Shown here: positions 53,898 through 63,998 of the stretch, one piece after another | Numbering within the stretch: position 1 is the first letter of the stretch | How the letters are laid out: each line of letters starts with the position of its first letter | Assembly (NCBI RefSeq): GCF_009846755.1 | Contig: NZ_AQOR01000015.1 | Location: 24,060-88,059, forward strand | DNA length: 64,000 nt | From: Alcanivorax sp. S71-1-4 | GTDB lineage: Bacteria; Pseudomonadota; Gammaproteobacteria; Pseudomonadales; Alcanivoracaceae | Reading direction: 5' to 3' | The notes under the pieces: model-generated | Databases searched by the model: none | Told to the model about the DNA's origin: nothing | What the model saw: the letters and a program-made list of their open reading frames with translations, nothing else | Made by a program: the position numbers and the translations under genes

Positions 53898-56549
53898 ATG
53901 CTGGGCAAACTTTTCCGACCACGCTGGCAGCATCAGAACGCTGCCCAGCGCCTGCGCGCCATTCACGAACTGTCCCTGGACGACCCGCAAAGCAGTCATG
54001 TCCTCGCCACCCTCGCGCGCGGTGACAGCGACAGCGAAGTCCGCGCTGCAGCGGCCGGCCGCCTGCCTGATCTGAAGCTGCTTGATCACCTGATCAGCCA
54101 GGACACCAGCGACACGGTGCGCACCGCCGCCGCCGAACAACTGCACCGGCTACTGGCCGGCCTGGCCGAACAGAGCCCCGCGCTGGACAACCGCCTGCGC
54201 CTGGTGCAACTCACGAACAATCAGGACACGCTGCTGTACGTCGCCCGACAGAGCCCCGATGCCGCCTGCCGCCTGGCCGCCACCGAACGCCTGACCGATC
54301 CTGCCGCGCTGCTGGCGCTGGCACTGCATGGCCAGGACCCGGCCCAGCGCATCAGCGCCGCCGAACGCATCCAGGATGCCACCACCCTGCGCCAGTTGGT
54401 GCGCGAAGGGCGTGACAAACGCGTGCAACAAAGCGCCCGTGAAAAACTGCGCGAACACCAGCAGGCCACCCAGGCGAGCGAGGAACGCCAGCGCACCCGC
54501 GAGGCCATCCTGGCGGAGATTACCCAGCACGCCGGCCGCCAGGTCGACAACCTGTATGGCCCGCGCCTGGCCCAGCTACGCCAGCAATGGCAGCAGGCCA
54601 GCGAAGGTGCCGACGGCGATGCACAACGCCAGTTCAATGAGCAGGCCGCCCGCTGCGAGGCGCTGCTCACCGCCCGTGAACAGGCGCAGGCCGAGCAGGC
54701 CCGCAAAGCGACACTGCGCGCCGAGCAGCAGGCCGCCATCGACGGCCTGCTGGCACTGCGCGACGAACTGACCGCAGAAGTGTTCGACAGTCACCTGGGC
54801 AGCCTGCGTGCCGCCGTGGCCATGCAGACCCGTCGCTGGCAGGCCGCCAGTGAAGAGCACCCGGCCGACGCACCGACCCAGGCACGTTACACCGAGGTAC
54901 TGGAGGGCTGGCAATTGCTGCTGGCCGCCGCCGATGACCTGCAGACCCGCCAGCCGGCACTGACAGAACTGTGCGCCGCCTTGCAGGCCGGCAACGCCGA
55001 CGACACCCTGCTCGCCCAGGCACAGGATTGGCTGGCGCAATGGCCGGCCGATGCACCACGCCCGTCACTCCTGGTCAGCCTCGCCGACCAGTTGACCCTG
55101 GCACAGCCTGCCCCGGCGCCGGTGCGTGAAAAACGCGAGGCCCGCCGCACCCCGCGCAGCAATGAACAGGAAGCGCTCGACAACCTGCTCGGCGCCGTGC
55201 AACGGGAACTGCGCCAGCGCAACCTGCGCCATGCCAACCGCCTCTGGCACAAGGCCGAAGCGCTGCTGGCCGAGCACCCGGACAGCAGCCGCGCCGCACG
55301 CATGGAAAAACTGCGTCCGGAACTGGACGAATTGCGCGACTGGCACGCCTTCGCCGCCGAGCCGAAAAAAGAAGCCCTCTGCGCACGCATGGAAGCCCTG
55401 GCCGGCGAGACCATGGACGCAGAGGAAAAAGCCACCGCCATCCAGGCGTTGCACGATGAATGGCGCAGCCTGATGTCCTCCAATCAGGACATCGACCAGG
55501 CGCTGTGGGACCGCTTCAAGGCCGCCTCGGACACCGCCTACGAACCCTGCCGCGAACACTTCCGCGAACAGGACACCGAGCGCGCCGCGAACCTGGCACA
55601 ACGGACAGCACTGTGTGACCAGCTTGATGCCCTGCTCGCCAGCCAGGCACAACATCCGGAACAGACCGACTGGCCGGCGCTGTTCGAAATCCGCCGCCAG
55701 GCGCCGCAGGAATTCCGCCAGCATCAGCCCGTGCGCTTTACCGACGCCCGTGGCGTCAGCCGCCGTTTCAGCCAGTTACTCAGCGCGCTGGACGAACGGC
55801 TCGACCAGGCGAGCACACAACATGGCGAGGCCCTGGAACGCTACTGTGTGCAAGTCGAGCAACTGCTTGAACAGAACGACCTGCGCGCCGCCACCGAGCA
55901 GGCCCGGCAACTGCAACAGCAGTGGAAACAGGCCGGCTGGGTACACCCGCAACGCTATCGTGGCCTGCATAAACGGTTCCGCAAGGCCTGCGACAACCTG
56001 TTTGGTCGCCAGCAGGCCGAGCGCGATGCCCAGCGCCAGCAACAGGCGCAGGACAAGCAGGCCCTGGCGGCGGCGCTGGAACAGTTTGGCACCGCCCTGC
56101 CCACCCTGGACAATACTGCGCTGCGCGAGCAGATGCAGGCGCTGGAAGCCCTGCCCTGCCCGCGCCGTGAACAGCATTTGCTGAAACAGCGCGACCAGTT
56201 ACTGCAACAGGCCCGCGCCCTGCTCTCGGCCTGGCCGAAACGGCAGCGCTGGCAAAAGCTCAGCGAGCGCGTGGCCAGCGCACCGGACAGCGATACGGAC
56301 AACGCCGCCCAACGCGAACTGGCAGTGGCGCTGGAAGTGAGCGCAGATGTGGAAAGCCCGGCGGACGCACGCGAAGAACGCATGCGCTGGCAACTTGAAA
56401 AACTGCCACAGGCGATGAAACGCGCCAACCCGGACCGGCTGGAAGAATGCGCACGCCTGCTCGAGGAAGCCGACGCCCTGCTCGCCGCCGGCCTGCACCC
56501 GGCCATCCGTGGTCGCCTGCAACAGGCGCTGGCACGCCTCGCCCCCTGA
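53898..56549 (+). CDS. large DUF349 protein
   Basis: An 883-residue, very Gln/Arg/Ala/Glu-rich, helical cytoplasmic protein. The N-terminal ~170 residues look like short HEAT-like repeats (SEVRAAAAGRLPDLKLLDHLI, DAACRLAATERLTDPAALLAL). The remainder has repeated DUF349-type helical units, clearest at EQCVQVEQLLEQNDLRAATEQARQLQQQWKQAGWVHP-like segments and FRKACDNLFGRQQAERDA. DUF349 proteins are thought to bind RNA or ribosomes and to form long helical coiled structures; no function is proven here. ATG at 53898 behind AGGGGA. Repeat family 1 copy D starts 16 bp after the stop. Confidence 0.82.
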   Translation: MLGKLFRPRWQHQNAAQRLRAIHELSLDDPQSSHVLATLARGDSDSEVRAAAAGRLPDLKLLDHLISQDTSDTVRTAAAEQLHRLLAGLAEQSPALDNRLRLVQLTNNQDTLLYVARQSPDAACRLAATERLTDPAALLALALHGQDPAQRISAAERIQDATTLRQLVREGRDKRVQQSAREKLREHQQATQASEERQRTREAILAEITQHAGRQVDNLYGPRLAQLRQQWQQASEGADGDAQRQFNEQAARCEALLTAREQAQAEQARKATLRAEQQAAIDGLLALRDELTAEVFDSHLGSLRAAVAMQTRRWQAASEEHPADAPTQARYTEVLEGWQLLLAAADDLQTRQPALTELCAALQAGNADDTLLAQAQDWLAQWPADAPRPSLLVSLADQLTLAQPAPAPVREKREARRTPRSNEQEALDNLLGAVQRELRQRNLRHANRLWHKAEALLAEHPDSSRAARMEKLRPELDELRDWHAFAAEPKKEALCARMEALAGETMDAEEKATAIQALHDEWRSLMSSNQDIDQALWDRFKAASDTAYEPCREHFREQDTERAANLAQRTALCDQLDALLASQAQHPEQTDWPALFEIRRQAPQEFRQHQPVRFTDARGVSRRFSQLLSALDERLDQASTQHGEALERYCVQVEQLLEQNDLRAATEQARQLQQQWKQAGWVHPQRYRGLHKRFRKACDNLFGRQQAERDAQRQQQAQDKQALAAALEQFGTALPTLDNTALREQMQALEALPCPRREQHLLKQRDQLLQQARALLSAWPKRQRWQKLSERVASAPDSDTDNAAQRELAVALEVSADVESPADAREERMRWQLEKLPQAMKRANPDRLEECARLLEEADALLAAGLHPAIRGRLQQALARLAP

Positions 56550-56564
56550 AAATCACTGGGTGCA

Positions 56565-56731
56565 GTAGGGTGGGTAGAGCGAATGCGAAACCCACCGGGA
56601 CCATGTAGTGCACTGCTCGCACAGAACCATCGAAACTACCCACCTCCCAAGCCGGGTGATTTCGATGATTTTGCGGGAGTGATTAACGGGCATGGACCCG
56701 GTGGGTTTCGCATTCGCTCTACCCACCCTAC
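56565..56731. repeat. palindromic interspersed repeat family 1, copy D
   Basis: A 167-bp element with left end GTAGGGTGGGTAGAGCGAAT and right end ATTCGCTCTACCCACCCTAC. The interior carries CACTGCTCGCACAGAACCATCG, AAGCCGGGTGATTTCGATG and TTTTGCGGGAGTGATTAA. It lies between convergent genes, 15 bp after the DUF349 stop and 12 bp before the DUF924 stop. Confidence 0.95.
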
Positions 56732-56743
56732 TGCACCCGGGTT

Positions 56744-57358
56744 TTACTGCCCATACCGCTTTGCATCGCGCAGGTACTCCACCTCCTCCGGCGTGCTCTC
56801 CCGGCACAGGGCCTCGTTGCGGTGCGGGAAGCGTCCGAAGCGCTCGATCACTTCCACATGCTCGATGGCAAAATCGAGGTTGTTCGCTATTTTTTTCGCG
56901 ACGTCCGGTGGGGCGCTGTCACGCAGCCAGGTGAAGCACTTGACGCATTTGCGTTGCAGCGACAGGTCCTCGGCATGCATCAGCGGCATATAGAAAAACA
57001 CCCGGCCGACCCACGGCAGCTTGCTGTCCATGCCCAGCGCCAGCCCTTCGTTCACCAGTGTCACCGCACGGTGATCGCCGGCAAACGCGCGTGCGGTGCC
57101 CCGGAACATGTTGCGCGGAAACTGATCCAGCAGAATCACCAGGGCCAGCCGCGCAAACGGATGGCTTTCCCAGTCCACCAGTTCCTGCGCCAGTGCCGCG
57201 TCAACCAGGTCACCAAAGCGGTCGGTGATCTCTGCGTCCACACCATGGTTGCTGCCGAACCAGAGTGCATCACGGGGCGAATCCGGCCAGCCATGCTCCA
57301 GACCATTACCGAACCAGAAATCCAGCACCTGCTGCCAGCGTGGTGTGTCATAGAACAT
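56744..57358 (-). CDS. DUF924 family protein
   Basis: A 204-residue helical protein of the DUF924 family (TPR-like fold), probably cytoplasmic. It matches the family in WQQVLDFWFGNGLE, ARLALVILLDQFPRNMFRGTARAFA, FYMPLMHAEDLSLQ and FGRFPHRNEALCRESTPEE. The biochemical function is unknown. Start ATG at 57358. It is 60 bp downstream of tesA on the same strand. Confidence 0.88.
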   Translation of the reverse strand: MFYDTPRWQQVLDFWFGNGLEHGWPDSPRDALWFGSNHGVDAEITDRFGDLVDAALAQELVDWESHPFARLALVILLDQFPRNMFRGTARAFAGDHRAVTLVNEGLALGMDSKLPWVGRVFFYMPLMHAEDLSLQRKCVKCFTWLRDSAPPDVAKKIANNLDFAIEHVEVIERFGRFPHRNEALCRESTPEEVEYLRDAKRYGQ

Positions 57359-57418
57359 GGCGTGTCCATCCTGCTCGCCTGAAGGGAAATGACATGGTAG
57401 CGCGCCATCCGCGCCGGA

Positions 57419-58036
57419 TCATTCGCAATGCCGCTGCACCGGGGCCTGCAACAGCGCCCAGGCATTCTCCAGCAGGCGCGGCTGCGCCGAGGCAACCGGG
57501 TGGATGCCGTCTTCCTGCATCAGCGAGGCGTCGCCCCCCACGCCATCGAGAAAGAACGGCAGCAACGGCACCGTCTGTTCCTGCGCCAGCTGTGTGAACA
57601 CGCGATCAAACATCTGCGTGTAGGCGTCGCCATAATTCGGGGGAATGTGCATGCCGAACAGCAGCGGTTCGGCGCCGGCCTCGCGGCTGAGGGTGATCAT
57701 GCGCTGCAGGTTCTGCTTCATCTGCGCCGGCGGCATGCCGCGCAAACCATCATTGCCGCCCAGTTCGATCACGACAATCGAGGGCTGATGCTCGGCCAGT
57801 AACGAGGGAAGCCGTGCCGCCCCCCCTGCGGAGGTTTCACCGCTGACGGAGGCGTTGTACACCGCCATGCCGGCACACTCATCATCGAGTTTCTGTTCCA
57901 GCAAACTGACCCAGCCTGCCGACTTGTCAATGCCATACGCGGCACTGATACTGTCGCCAACCACCAGAATGTCGGCCGACGCAATGGATGCCACGGCAGT
58001 CAGGCAACCACAGAGCAACGCGGACCCCAGACGCAT
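57419..58036 (-). CDS. tesA: arylesterase/acyl-CoA thioesterase I (TesA-type SGNH hydrolase)
   Basis: Periplasmic SGNH/GDSL hydrolase, 205 residues, acting as thioesterase I, lysophospholipase and esterase. A signal peptide ends at SIASA. The catalytic Ser29 is in VVGDSISAAYG, and the oxyanion residues are Gly in SVSGETS and Asn in GGNDGLRG. The acid/base pair is in DGIHPVA. It matches TesA and diverges from ybbA, as in E. coli and Pseudomonas. Its ATG (58034-58036) overlaps that of ybbA, and it has a strong AAGGAG site that lies inside the ybbA coding sequence. Confidence 0.93.
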   Translation of the reverse strand: MRLGSALLCGCLTAVASIASADILVVGDSISAAYGIDKSAGWVSLLEQKLDDECAGMAVYNASVSGETSAGGAARLPSLLAEHQPSIVVIELGGNDGLRGMPPAQMKQNLQRMITLSREAGAEPLLFGMHIPPNYGDAYTQMFDRVFTQLAQEQTVPLLPFFLDGVGGDASLMQEDGIHPVASAQPRLLENAWALLQAPVQRHCE

Positions 58037-58730
58037 GAATCAGACTCCTTCTTTACGGGACGACATCTCGGCCCCCATCCTGATTGCCCGCCACCTTAGC
58101 AAACGGGTTCCCGGCCCGGAAGGTGAGCTGACCCTGCTGGACGGCATTGATATGACCGTGATGAGCGGCGAAAGTGTCGCCATCACCGGCCCCAGTGGCA
58201 GCGGCAAGTCCACGCTGCTCGGTTTGCTGGCCGGGCTGGATGTGCCGTCCGGCGGCGACGTGCTGCTGGCCGGCGGCGCGTTCAGCCAGCTTGATGAAGA
58301 CGCGCGTGCGGTCAAACGTGGTGAATACTGCGCGTTCGTGTTCCAGTCATTTCATCTGGTCGCCGATCTCAATGTGCTCGAGAACGTCATGCTGCCACTG
58401 GAAATCCAGCGCCGGGGCAACGCCGGCGAGGTGGCCCGCCAGTGGCTGGATCGCGTCGGCCTGGCGCACCGGCTGAAACACTTCCCCACCACGCTGTCCG
58501 GCGGCGAGCAACAGCGCGTGGCGCTGGCACGGGCGTTCGCTGTGCAACCGGCGCTGCTGTTTGCCGACGAGCCTACCGGCAGCCTGGACCACGCCAACGG
58601 CGAACGCATCAGCAGCCTGCTGTTCGATCTCAACCGTGAGGCCGGCACCGCTCTGGTGCTGGTCACCCACGATAATGCGCTGGCCGCACGTTGCCACCGG
58701 CAACTGCGGCTCGATGACGGCCGGCTGTGA
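58035..58730 (+). CDS. ybbA: ABC transporter ATP-binding protein YbbA (LolD-like)
   Basis: A 231-residue ATPase of the MacB/LolD class. Walker A is GPSGSGKST (52-60), the signature motif is [14 protein letters not shown], and Walker B is [12 protein letters not shown]. It supplies ATP for the YbbP permease encoded downstream (10 bp after its stop). The start ATG at 58035 overlaps the tesA start by two bases; no good ribosome site precedes it. The N-terminal 13 residues before the usual [11 protein letters not shown] are consistent with this start. The frame extending back to 57855 lies antisense to tesA and is not counted. Confidence 0.92.
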   Translation: MNQTPSLRDDISAPILIARHLSKRVPGPEGELTLLDGIDMTVMSGESVAITGPSGSGKSTLLGLLAGLDVPSGGDVLLAGGAFSQLDEDARAVKRGEYCAFVFQSFHLVADLNVLENVMLPLEIQRRGNAGEVARQWLDRVGLAHRLKHFPTTLSGGEQQRVALARAFAVQPALLFADEPTGSLDHANGERISSLLFDLNREAGTALVLVTHDNALAARCHRQLRLDDGRL

Positions 58731-58739
58731 GGCACCCCC

Positions 58740-61193
58740 ATGCTGCGAACAGGTAGTCTCTGGCGCCCCTGGCGCGACGGCGCATTCCGCGTGCTGGCCC
58801 TGGCGCTCGGTATCGCGGCGCTGGCACTGGCCTCCGTGGTGCTGTTGCGCGCGGAGCTCGATCAGCGCTTTACCATCCGCTCGGCGGAAATGCTGGGCGG
58901 CGATCTGGTGCTGGTCGGCAGCGAACCGCCCTCTGACGAGCAACTGGCATTGCTGTCCGCACTCGATCAGGGCCAGGTGGCAGATTTTCCCACCGTACTG
59001 GTGCACGGCGACGAGATGCTGCTGGTCAGTGCCCGCGCCGCAGACGCCGGCTACCCGGTGTACGGCCAGCTCCAGCAGGCATCCGGCCGTTTCGCGCCGG
59101 CCACACCGGCTGACACCGGCCCGGCCGCCGGCGAAGTCTGGCTGGCCGACCAGGCACTTGATCGCCTGGGCCTGGCCATCGGCGACACCGTGCAGGTGGG
59201 CCGGCAACCCCTGACACTGACCGCCGTGATCCGGCAGGAACCGGACCAGGGCGCCGGCTTCTACAGCATGAGCCCGCGCGTGCTGTTCAATCTCGCCGAC
59301 CTCGACGCCACTGGCGTGCTCGGCCCGGGCACCCGCGTGCGCCACCGGCTGATGCTCGGCGGCAGCGCCGGTGATATCGCCACGGCCACCACTGCACTCG
59401 ACCCGGTACTGCGCCCGGACCAGCGCCTGCGGACGCTGGAAGACGCCGCCAGCCGCACCCGTGGGCCGCTGCAACAACTGACCCTGTGGGTAAGCCTGGG
59501 CGTGCTGCTGGTCAGCCTGCTCTGCGGCGCAGCCATCTATCTCGCTACCAGCCAGCGTGTGCGCAAGCGCGCACGCATGGCGGCATTGCTGCGCAGCTTT
59601 GGCGCCCGGCGCGGGCAGGTGATGCAGCGTCTGCTCGGCGAAGAATTCATCGCCGTCCTGCCGGCAGTCGCTCTCGGCACCCTGCTCGGGCTGGGACTGA
59701 TCCAGATCCTGCGCGCGATGATGGGCTGGCAGGCGCCTCTGGCTGCCGCCCCCGGCGACTGGATCGCAGTGCTGGCCGGGCCGCTGGTGCTGTGGCTGGC
59801 GTTTGCATTGCCACGGCTGAGCACCCTGGTGCGCACACCGGCCATGCAGGTACTCAATGATCGTCTCAGTGCACGGCCGGTGTCCGGCATCGTCGAGCTG
59901 GCCGCGGCGCTGGGCGCACCGGTGATTCTGGCCGCGCTGCTGACCGGTTCACTGACCGAGCTGGGCCAGTTGTTGCTGCTGCTGGTGGTACTCGGCGCCC
60001 TGCTGCCGGCACTCCTGTGGCCGCTGCTGAAAGTGCTCGACATCGGCAGCCAGCGCCTGCCGCTGGCCGGCCGGCTGGCGATTCGCCGGCTGAGCCGCCG
60101 CCCTGGCCTGACCCTGCCGCTGCTGGCCTCCCTGACCATCGCCATGGCCGTGCTGGCGCTGGCCGGCCAGACCGGCAGCCAGTTGCTCAATGACTGGCGC
60201 GAACGCCTGCCGGAACAGGCGCCAAACCATTTCGTCTTCAATCTGTTCGAGGCCGACCTGCCGCGCTTCCACAGCTGGATGGCAGACCACGGCGCTCTCC
60301 CGCAGCCACTGTATCCGGTGGTACGGGGCCGTCTGACCGAGATCAATGGTGTACCGGTCCGTGACGCCGTGACCAAGGAAAACGAAGATGCCCAGCGCGC
60401 GCTCAATCGCGACCTCATACTGACGGAAGTCACCGACACCACCCTGCCGGACAGCAACCGCGTGACCGACGGCGACTGGCCACCGGCCCCCGGCACCGTG
60501 TCAGTGGAACGGGAGCTGGCAGTGAATCTCGGCCTGCAGCGCGACGACACGGTGCATTTCGTTACCAGCCAGGGCACCGTCGCCGCCACGATCAGCAGCA
60601 TCCGGGACGTGGACTGGGACAGCTTTGAGCCGAATTTCTATTTCATGTTCGCCACCGATGGCCTGCGCAGCCAGGACATCACCTGGCTGACCAGTTTCTG
60701 GCTGCCCCCCGGCGACGGTGCGCGGCTGGCCGCGCTGCTGCGTGACGTGCCGCACCTGACGGTGATCGACGTCAACGCCCTGCTGGACCAGGCCCAGGAC
60801 ATCATTGGCCAGGCCAGCCGCGCCACCGCCCTGCTGGCGGTGCTGCTGATGGCGGCGGCGATGCTGGTGCTCGGCGCCGCACTGCTCGGTGCGCAGGCCC
60901 AGCGCGGCCGCGATAACGCCCTGCTGCGCACCCTTGGCGGCGACAAGCAGTTGATCCGCCGTGTGACCTGGCTGGAATCGCTGGCGTTGGGCTGCGCCGC
61001 CGGCGTCTGCGCCACGCTGATCATGCTGGCGGCGCTGTATCCGCTGGGCCAGCGGTTGTTCGCCGGTGCCCTGCCCTGGTCCGGCTGGCTGCTGCTGCCG
61101 TTGGCCCTCGGCCTGCTGGTGGCGGTCACGGGCGTCAGCCTCGGCGCGCGCTCGCGGCATCAGCCGGCCCTGGGGCTGCTGCGACAGGAATAA
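58740..61193 (+). CDS. ybbP: YbbP-type FtsX-like ABC permease
   Basis: An 817-residue inner-membrane permease with about ten transmembrane helices and two FtsX-like domains ([21 protein letters not shown] and [18 protein letters not shown]), as in E. coli YbbP (804 residues). The N-terminal helix is followed by a large periplasmic domain ([21 protein letters not shown]). With YbbA it forms a type VII/MacB-like ABC transporter with a poorly known substrate; the neighbouring TesA suggests a link to lipid or acyl products. ATG at 58740. Confidence 0.92.
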   Translation: MLRTGSLWRPWRDGAFRVLALALGIAALALASVVLLRAELDQRFTIRSAEMLGGDLVLVGSEPPSDEQLALLSALDQGQVADFPTVLVHGDEMLLVSARAADAGYPVYGQLQQASGRFAPATPADTGPAAGEVWLADQALDRLGLAIGDTVQVGRQPLTLTAVIRQEPDQGAGFYSMSPRVLFNLADLDATGVLGPGTRVRHRLMLGGSAGDIATATTALDPVLRPDQRLRTLEDAASRTRGPLQQLTLWVSLGVLLVSLLCGAAIYLATSQRVRKRARMAALLRSFGARRGQVMQRLLGEEFIAVLPAVALGTLLGLGLIQILRAMMGWQAPLAAAPGDWIAVLAGPLVLWLAFALPRLSTLVRTPAMQVLNDRLSARPVSGIVELAAALGAPVILAALLTGSLTELGQLLLLLVVLGALLPALLWPLLKVLDIGSQRLPLAGRLAIRRLSRRPGLTLPLLASLTIAMAVLALAGQTGSQLLNDWRERLPEQAPNHFVFNLFEADLPRFHSWMADHGALPQPLYPVVRGRLTEINGVPVRDAVTKENEDAQRALNRDLILTEVTDTTLPDSNRVTDGDWPPAPGTVSVERELAVNLGLQRDDTVHFVTSQGTVAATISSIRDVDWDSFEPNFYFMFATDGLRSQDITWLTSFWLPPGDGARLAALLRDVPHLTVIDVNALLDQAQDIIGQASRATALLAVLLMAAAMLVLGAALLGAQAQRGRDNALLRTLGGDKQLIRRVTWLESLALGCAAGVCATLIMLAALYPLGQRLFAGALPWSGWLLLPLALGLLVAVTGVSLGARSRHQPALGLLRQE

Positions 61194-61314
61194 CGGCAGC
61201 CAGAAGGCGTCGCGATGAGGGGTCCGCTCCTCTGAATAGGCACAGGATGACTTTGCACTAACGTACCTTAAAACAATAAGCTGCGTCCGCCACTCAACCG
61301 ACAGGGACGACTCC

Positions 61315-63330
61315 ATGCCGAAACGCCGCCGCTTGCCACGTCTGCGCCTTTTCCTGCTGGCCGTGCTGCTGGGCACGGTCGGCGCGCTGACTTTCACCGC
61401 CTGGCCGTTTCTCACCTACCCGGCCACCACGCTGACCATCAGCCGCCCCGCGCCCCTGCCGCCCGCCACCAGCGGTCCGGCCCTGGCTGGCCTGGCCGAG
61501 GCGGACATCACGCCCCCCATCGGCATCCCCAAATTCGGCTACTCCGCCTGGGCGCGCCCCTCCGACGGGTTCCGCACGCGCCTGAAAGCACGTGCCTTTT
61601 ACCTGCACAGCCCGGGGCAGACACCGATGGCGCTGGTGACGCTGGATCTCGGCGCAGGCTCGCGTGTGCTGCACCACCGCGTGGCCGAACTGATCGCCGC
61701 CCACACCGATGTGCCCGCGCACGGCCTGAGCCTGCTGGTGACGCACACCCATTCCGGGCCCGGCCAGTTCCTCGACAGCGATTTCTACAATGTCTTCGGC
61801 AGCAACCTGCCAGGCTTCGATCCGACGCTGACGGAATTTCTCAGCCGACAGATCGCCGATGCCGTGATCCGCGCCTACCGCGAGCGACGCACCGCGCGTT
61901 TTGCCACCGGGCAGACCGAGGTCTACGGGTTCACGCGCAACCGTTCGCTGTCAGCCTGGGCCCGCAATTTCAGTCTGGACGAGCGCCAGCTCACTGATGA
62001 CATGACCTACCAGGCCGTGAACCCGACCATGACCATGCTGCGGGTCGACCTGGCCGGCGACGACGGCGCCTTTTACCCGGCCGGCGCGCTCACGGCATTC
62101 TCCATCCACGGCACCGCCATCCCGCCGTTCACGCAGCCCTGGCATGCGGACGTCTGGCACTGGCTGGCACAGGACGTGGCCGAGGCCATCGGTGCCCGCT
62201 ACGAGACACCGTTCACGCCGCTGCACGGCGCTTTCCAGGCGACCCACGCCGACAACAGCCCGGCCTGGATCGAGGGTCAGCGCGGCGACCGCGAGGCCCG
62301 CCGCATCGGCGGCGCGCTCGCCGGCCACGCACTGCGTCTGTTTGAACGCCTGGGCACGGAACTGGACGATCAACTGGTCACCGGCATCGGCAGCCGCGAA
62401 CTGGATCTGCTCACGCTGGCGCCGGACAGCCGCTTCGGCCTGTGTGAACGGGCCATTGTCGGTGCCGCGACCGCCGGTGCGGCAAAAGGCGACGAAGTCT
62501 TCCCGATCTCCTGGTTGCCATTCATTCGTCCCGGCCAGCCCAAAACGCTGTTCAACGACAACTGCCAGGGTGCCAAGCACTGGATGCTGTCAAAGCTGCA
62601 ACTGCTGTTACCGGCCGAGCGTTTTCCCCACGACGCCCTGATCCAGGTAGTGCGCATCAACGATCTGGTGCTGGTCAATCTGCCGTGGGAAGTGACGCTG
62701 GAAAGTGGCAACCGCATTCGCAAGGCCGTGCGTGAACAACTCCCCGCCGGCCGCTGGCGCGTGGAAATCTCCAGCCTCGCCAACGGCTTTTTCGGCTACG
62801 CCACCACGCCGGAAGAATATTCCCTGCAACACTACGAAGGCGGGCACACACTCTACGGGCCACACACGCTGGACATGCTCACCGCCCAGAGTGCCTTGCT
62901 GGCCGGCGACCTGTTCACGCGCGGCAGCATTGACGACCTGCCGGCGCAGTGGCGCTTCAGCTTGCTCAGCCGTGACTTCTGGCCGGTTACCGACGCACCG
63001 CTGGCGGCACGCACGCTGTTGAGTGCGCCACGTTTCACCGAGGCTGACGGGCTGCGCGAAGCCTACTGGTCGTTTCGCTTTCGCGGCGAACATCCCGCCC
63101 ACCTGCCCCTCCACGAACCGCTATTGCGCGTAGAACAGCAGGATGCCGACGGCCACTGGTCACTGTTGCAGGATGATCAGGACAGCGCCCTGCAGTTGCT
63201 GCGGCTGGAACAGGACACTGACCAGGCCGAGTACGAGGTGCGCTGGTATAACCCGCCGCACACGCCGGTCACGCAGCCACGCCGTTTCCAGGTGCTGGGC
63301 CATGCCCCGCTCAGTTCGGCGGTATTCTGA
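61315..63330 (+). CDS. neutral/alkaline ceramidase-family hydrolase
   Basis: A 671-residue exported amidase of the neutral ceramidase family, which cleaves ceramide into sphingosine and fatty acid. The N-terminal hydrophobic segment (LRLFLLAVLLGTVGALTF) could be a signal anchor. Family motifs are LAGLAEADITPPIG, KARAFYL, THTHSGPGQF (zinc ligand His-x-His), VYGFTRNRSLSAWARN, the FSIHGTAIPP histidine, and the nucleophile region FQATHADNSPAW, where Ser follows the pattern of GDVSPN in characterised ceramidases. The C-terminal ~140 residues are Ig-like. It is preceded by a 121-bp gap after ybbP. Confidence 0.88.
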   Translation: MPKRRRLPRLRLFLLAVLLGTVGALTFTAWPFLTYPATTLTISRPAPLPPATSGPALAGLAEADITPPIGIPKFGYSAWARPSDGFRTRLKARAFYLHSPGQTPMALVTLDLGAGSRVLHHRVAELIAAHTDVPAHGLSLLVTHTHSGPGQFLDSDFYNVFGSNLPGFDPTLTEFLSRQIADAVIRAYRERRTARFATGQTEVYGFTRNRSLSAWARNFSLDERQLTDDMTYQAVNPTMTMLRVDLAGDDGAFYPAGALTAFSIHGTAIPPFTQPWHADVWHWLAQDVAEAIGARYETPFTPLHGAFQATHADNSPAWIEGQRGDREARRIGGALAGHALRLFERLGTELDDQLVTGIGSRELDLLTLAPDSRFGLCERAIVGAATAGAAKGDEVFPISWLPFIRPGQPKTLFNDNCQGAKHWMLSKLQLLLPAERFPHDALIQVVRINDLVLVNLPWEVTLESGNRIRKAVREQLPAGRWRVEISSLANGFFGYATTPEEYSLQHYEGGHTLYGPHTLDMLTAQSALLAGDLFTRGSIDDLPAQWRFSLLSRDFWPVTDAPLAARTLLSAPRFTEADGLREAYWSFRFRGEHPAHLPLHEPLLRVEQQDADGHWSLLQDDQDSALQLLRLEQDTDQAEYEVRWYNPPHTPVTQPRRFQVLGHAPLSSAVF

Positions 63331-63380
63331 GGTAGAATCGACGGCAGGCACCGCCCCCCGGATTGCATCAGGAGAGCAGC

Positions 63381-63998
63381 ATGGAACGAAGGATGTCAGG
63401 CCCCACCCGTCGTCTGTTGAGCAGCGCCCTTGTCGGCCTTGCTTTCCTGACCGGCTGCGCGAGCACCTCGGATATCGCCACGCGTTACGGGGCGATCAGC
63501 CTGGAGGGCGACACGCTGCTGCTGGCCACCCGTTCGCCCGATCCCCAGGTACGCAAGCGCTGGGAAAACGCCTGCGAACCGGCGTTCCGCAAGCAGGGCT
63601 ATGACGTCACGCAAAGCTTCACCGTGCTGCCCGCCTGGTTTGCCACCGGCACCGACGAGCTGGAACGCTGGGCCAGCGCCAATGGCATCCGCAACATCCT
63701 GGTGGCTGAACTGACCGGGCTGCTGCCGGCGCCACCGCACTACAACCCGCCGGAAGTGCTGTCCGGCAACAACATGCACCACGACGTGCAGATCATGGTG
63801 CCCGCACGCGAATATCGCGAAACCCGCGATGCCGCAGAAGCGGACCAGAATATCGAAGTGAACCTGCTGAACAATGAAGGCCGCATTCTCTGGCGCGCCG
63901 ATGTGGTCACGCGCGAAGCCAACAATATTGCTGCCATTGCCCGCAGCCAATGCGAAGCCCTGGCGAAAAGCCTGCGCCAAAACAACGGGGATCGGTAG
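63381..63998 (+). CDS. uncharacterised lipoprotein
   Basis: A 205-residue lipoprotein of unknown function. The N-terminus is basic with a hydrophobic core and lipobox LTGC (LLSSALVGLAFLTGCAST). The mature part has a central alpha/beta-like segment (TDELERWASANGIRNILVAELTGL) and a polar C-terminus. The ATG at 63381 has CAGGAG six bases before it. The frame closes at 63998, two bases from the end of the window. It is 50 bp after the ceramidase gene on the same strand. Confidence 0.78.
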   Translation: MERRMSGPTRRLLSSALVGLAFLTGCASTSDIATRYGAISLEGDTLLLATRSPDPQVRKRWENACEPAFRKQGYDVTQSFTVLPAWFATGTDELERWASANGIRNILVAELTGLLPAPPHYNPPEVLSGNNMHHDVQIMVPAREYRETRDAAEADQNIEVNLLNNEGRILWRADVVTREANNIAAIARSQCEALAKSLRQNNGDR

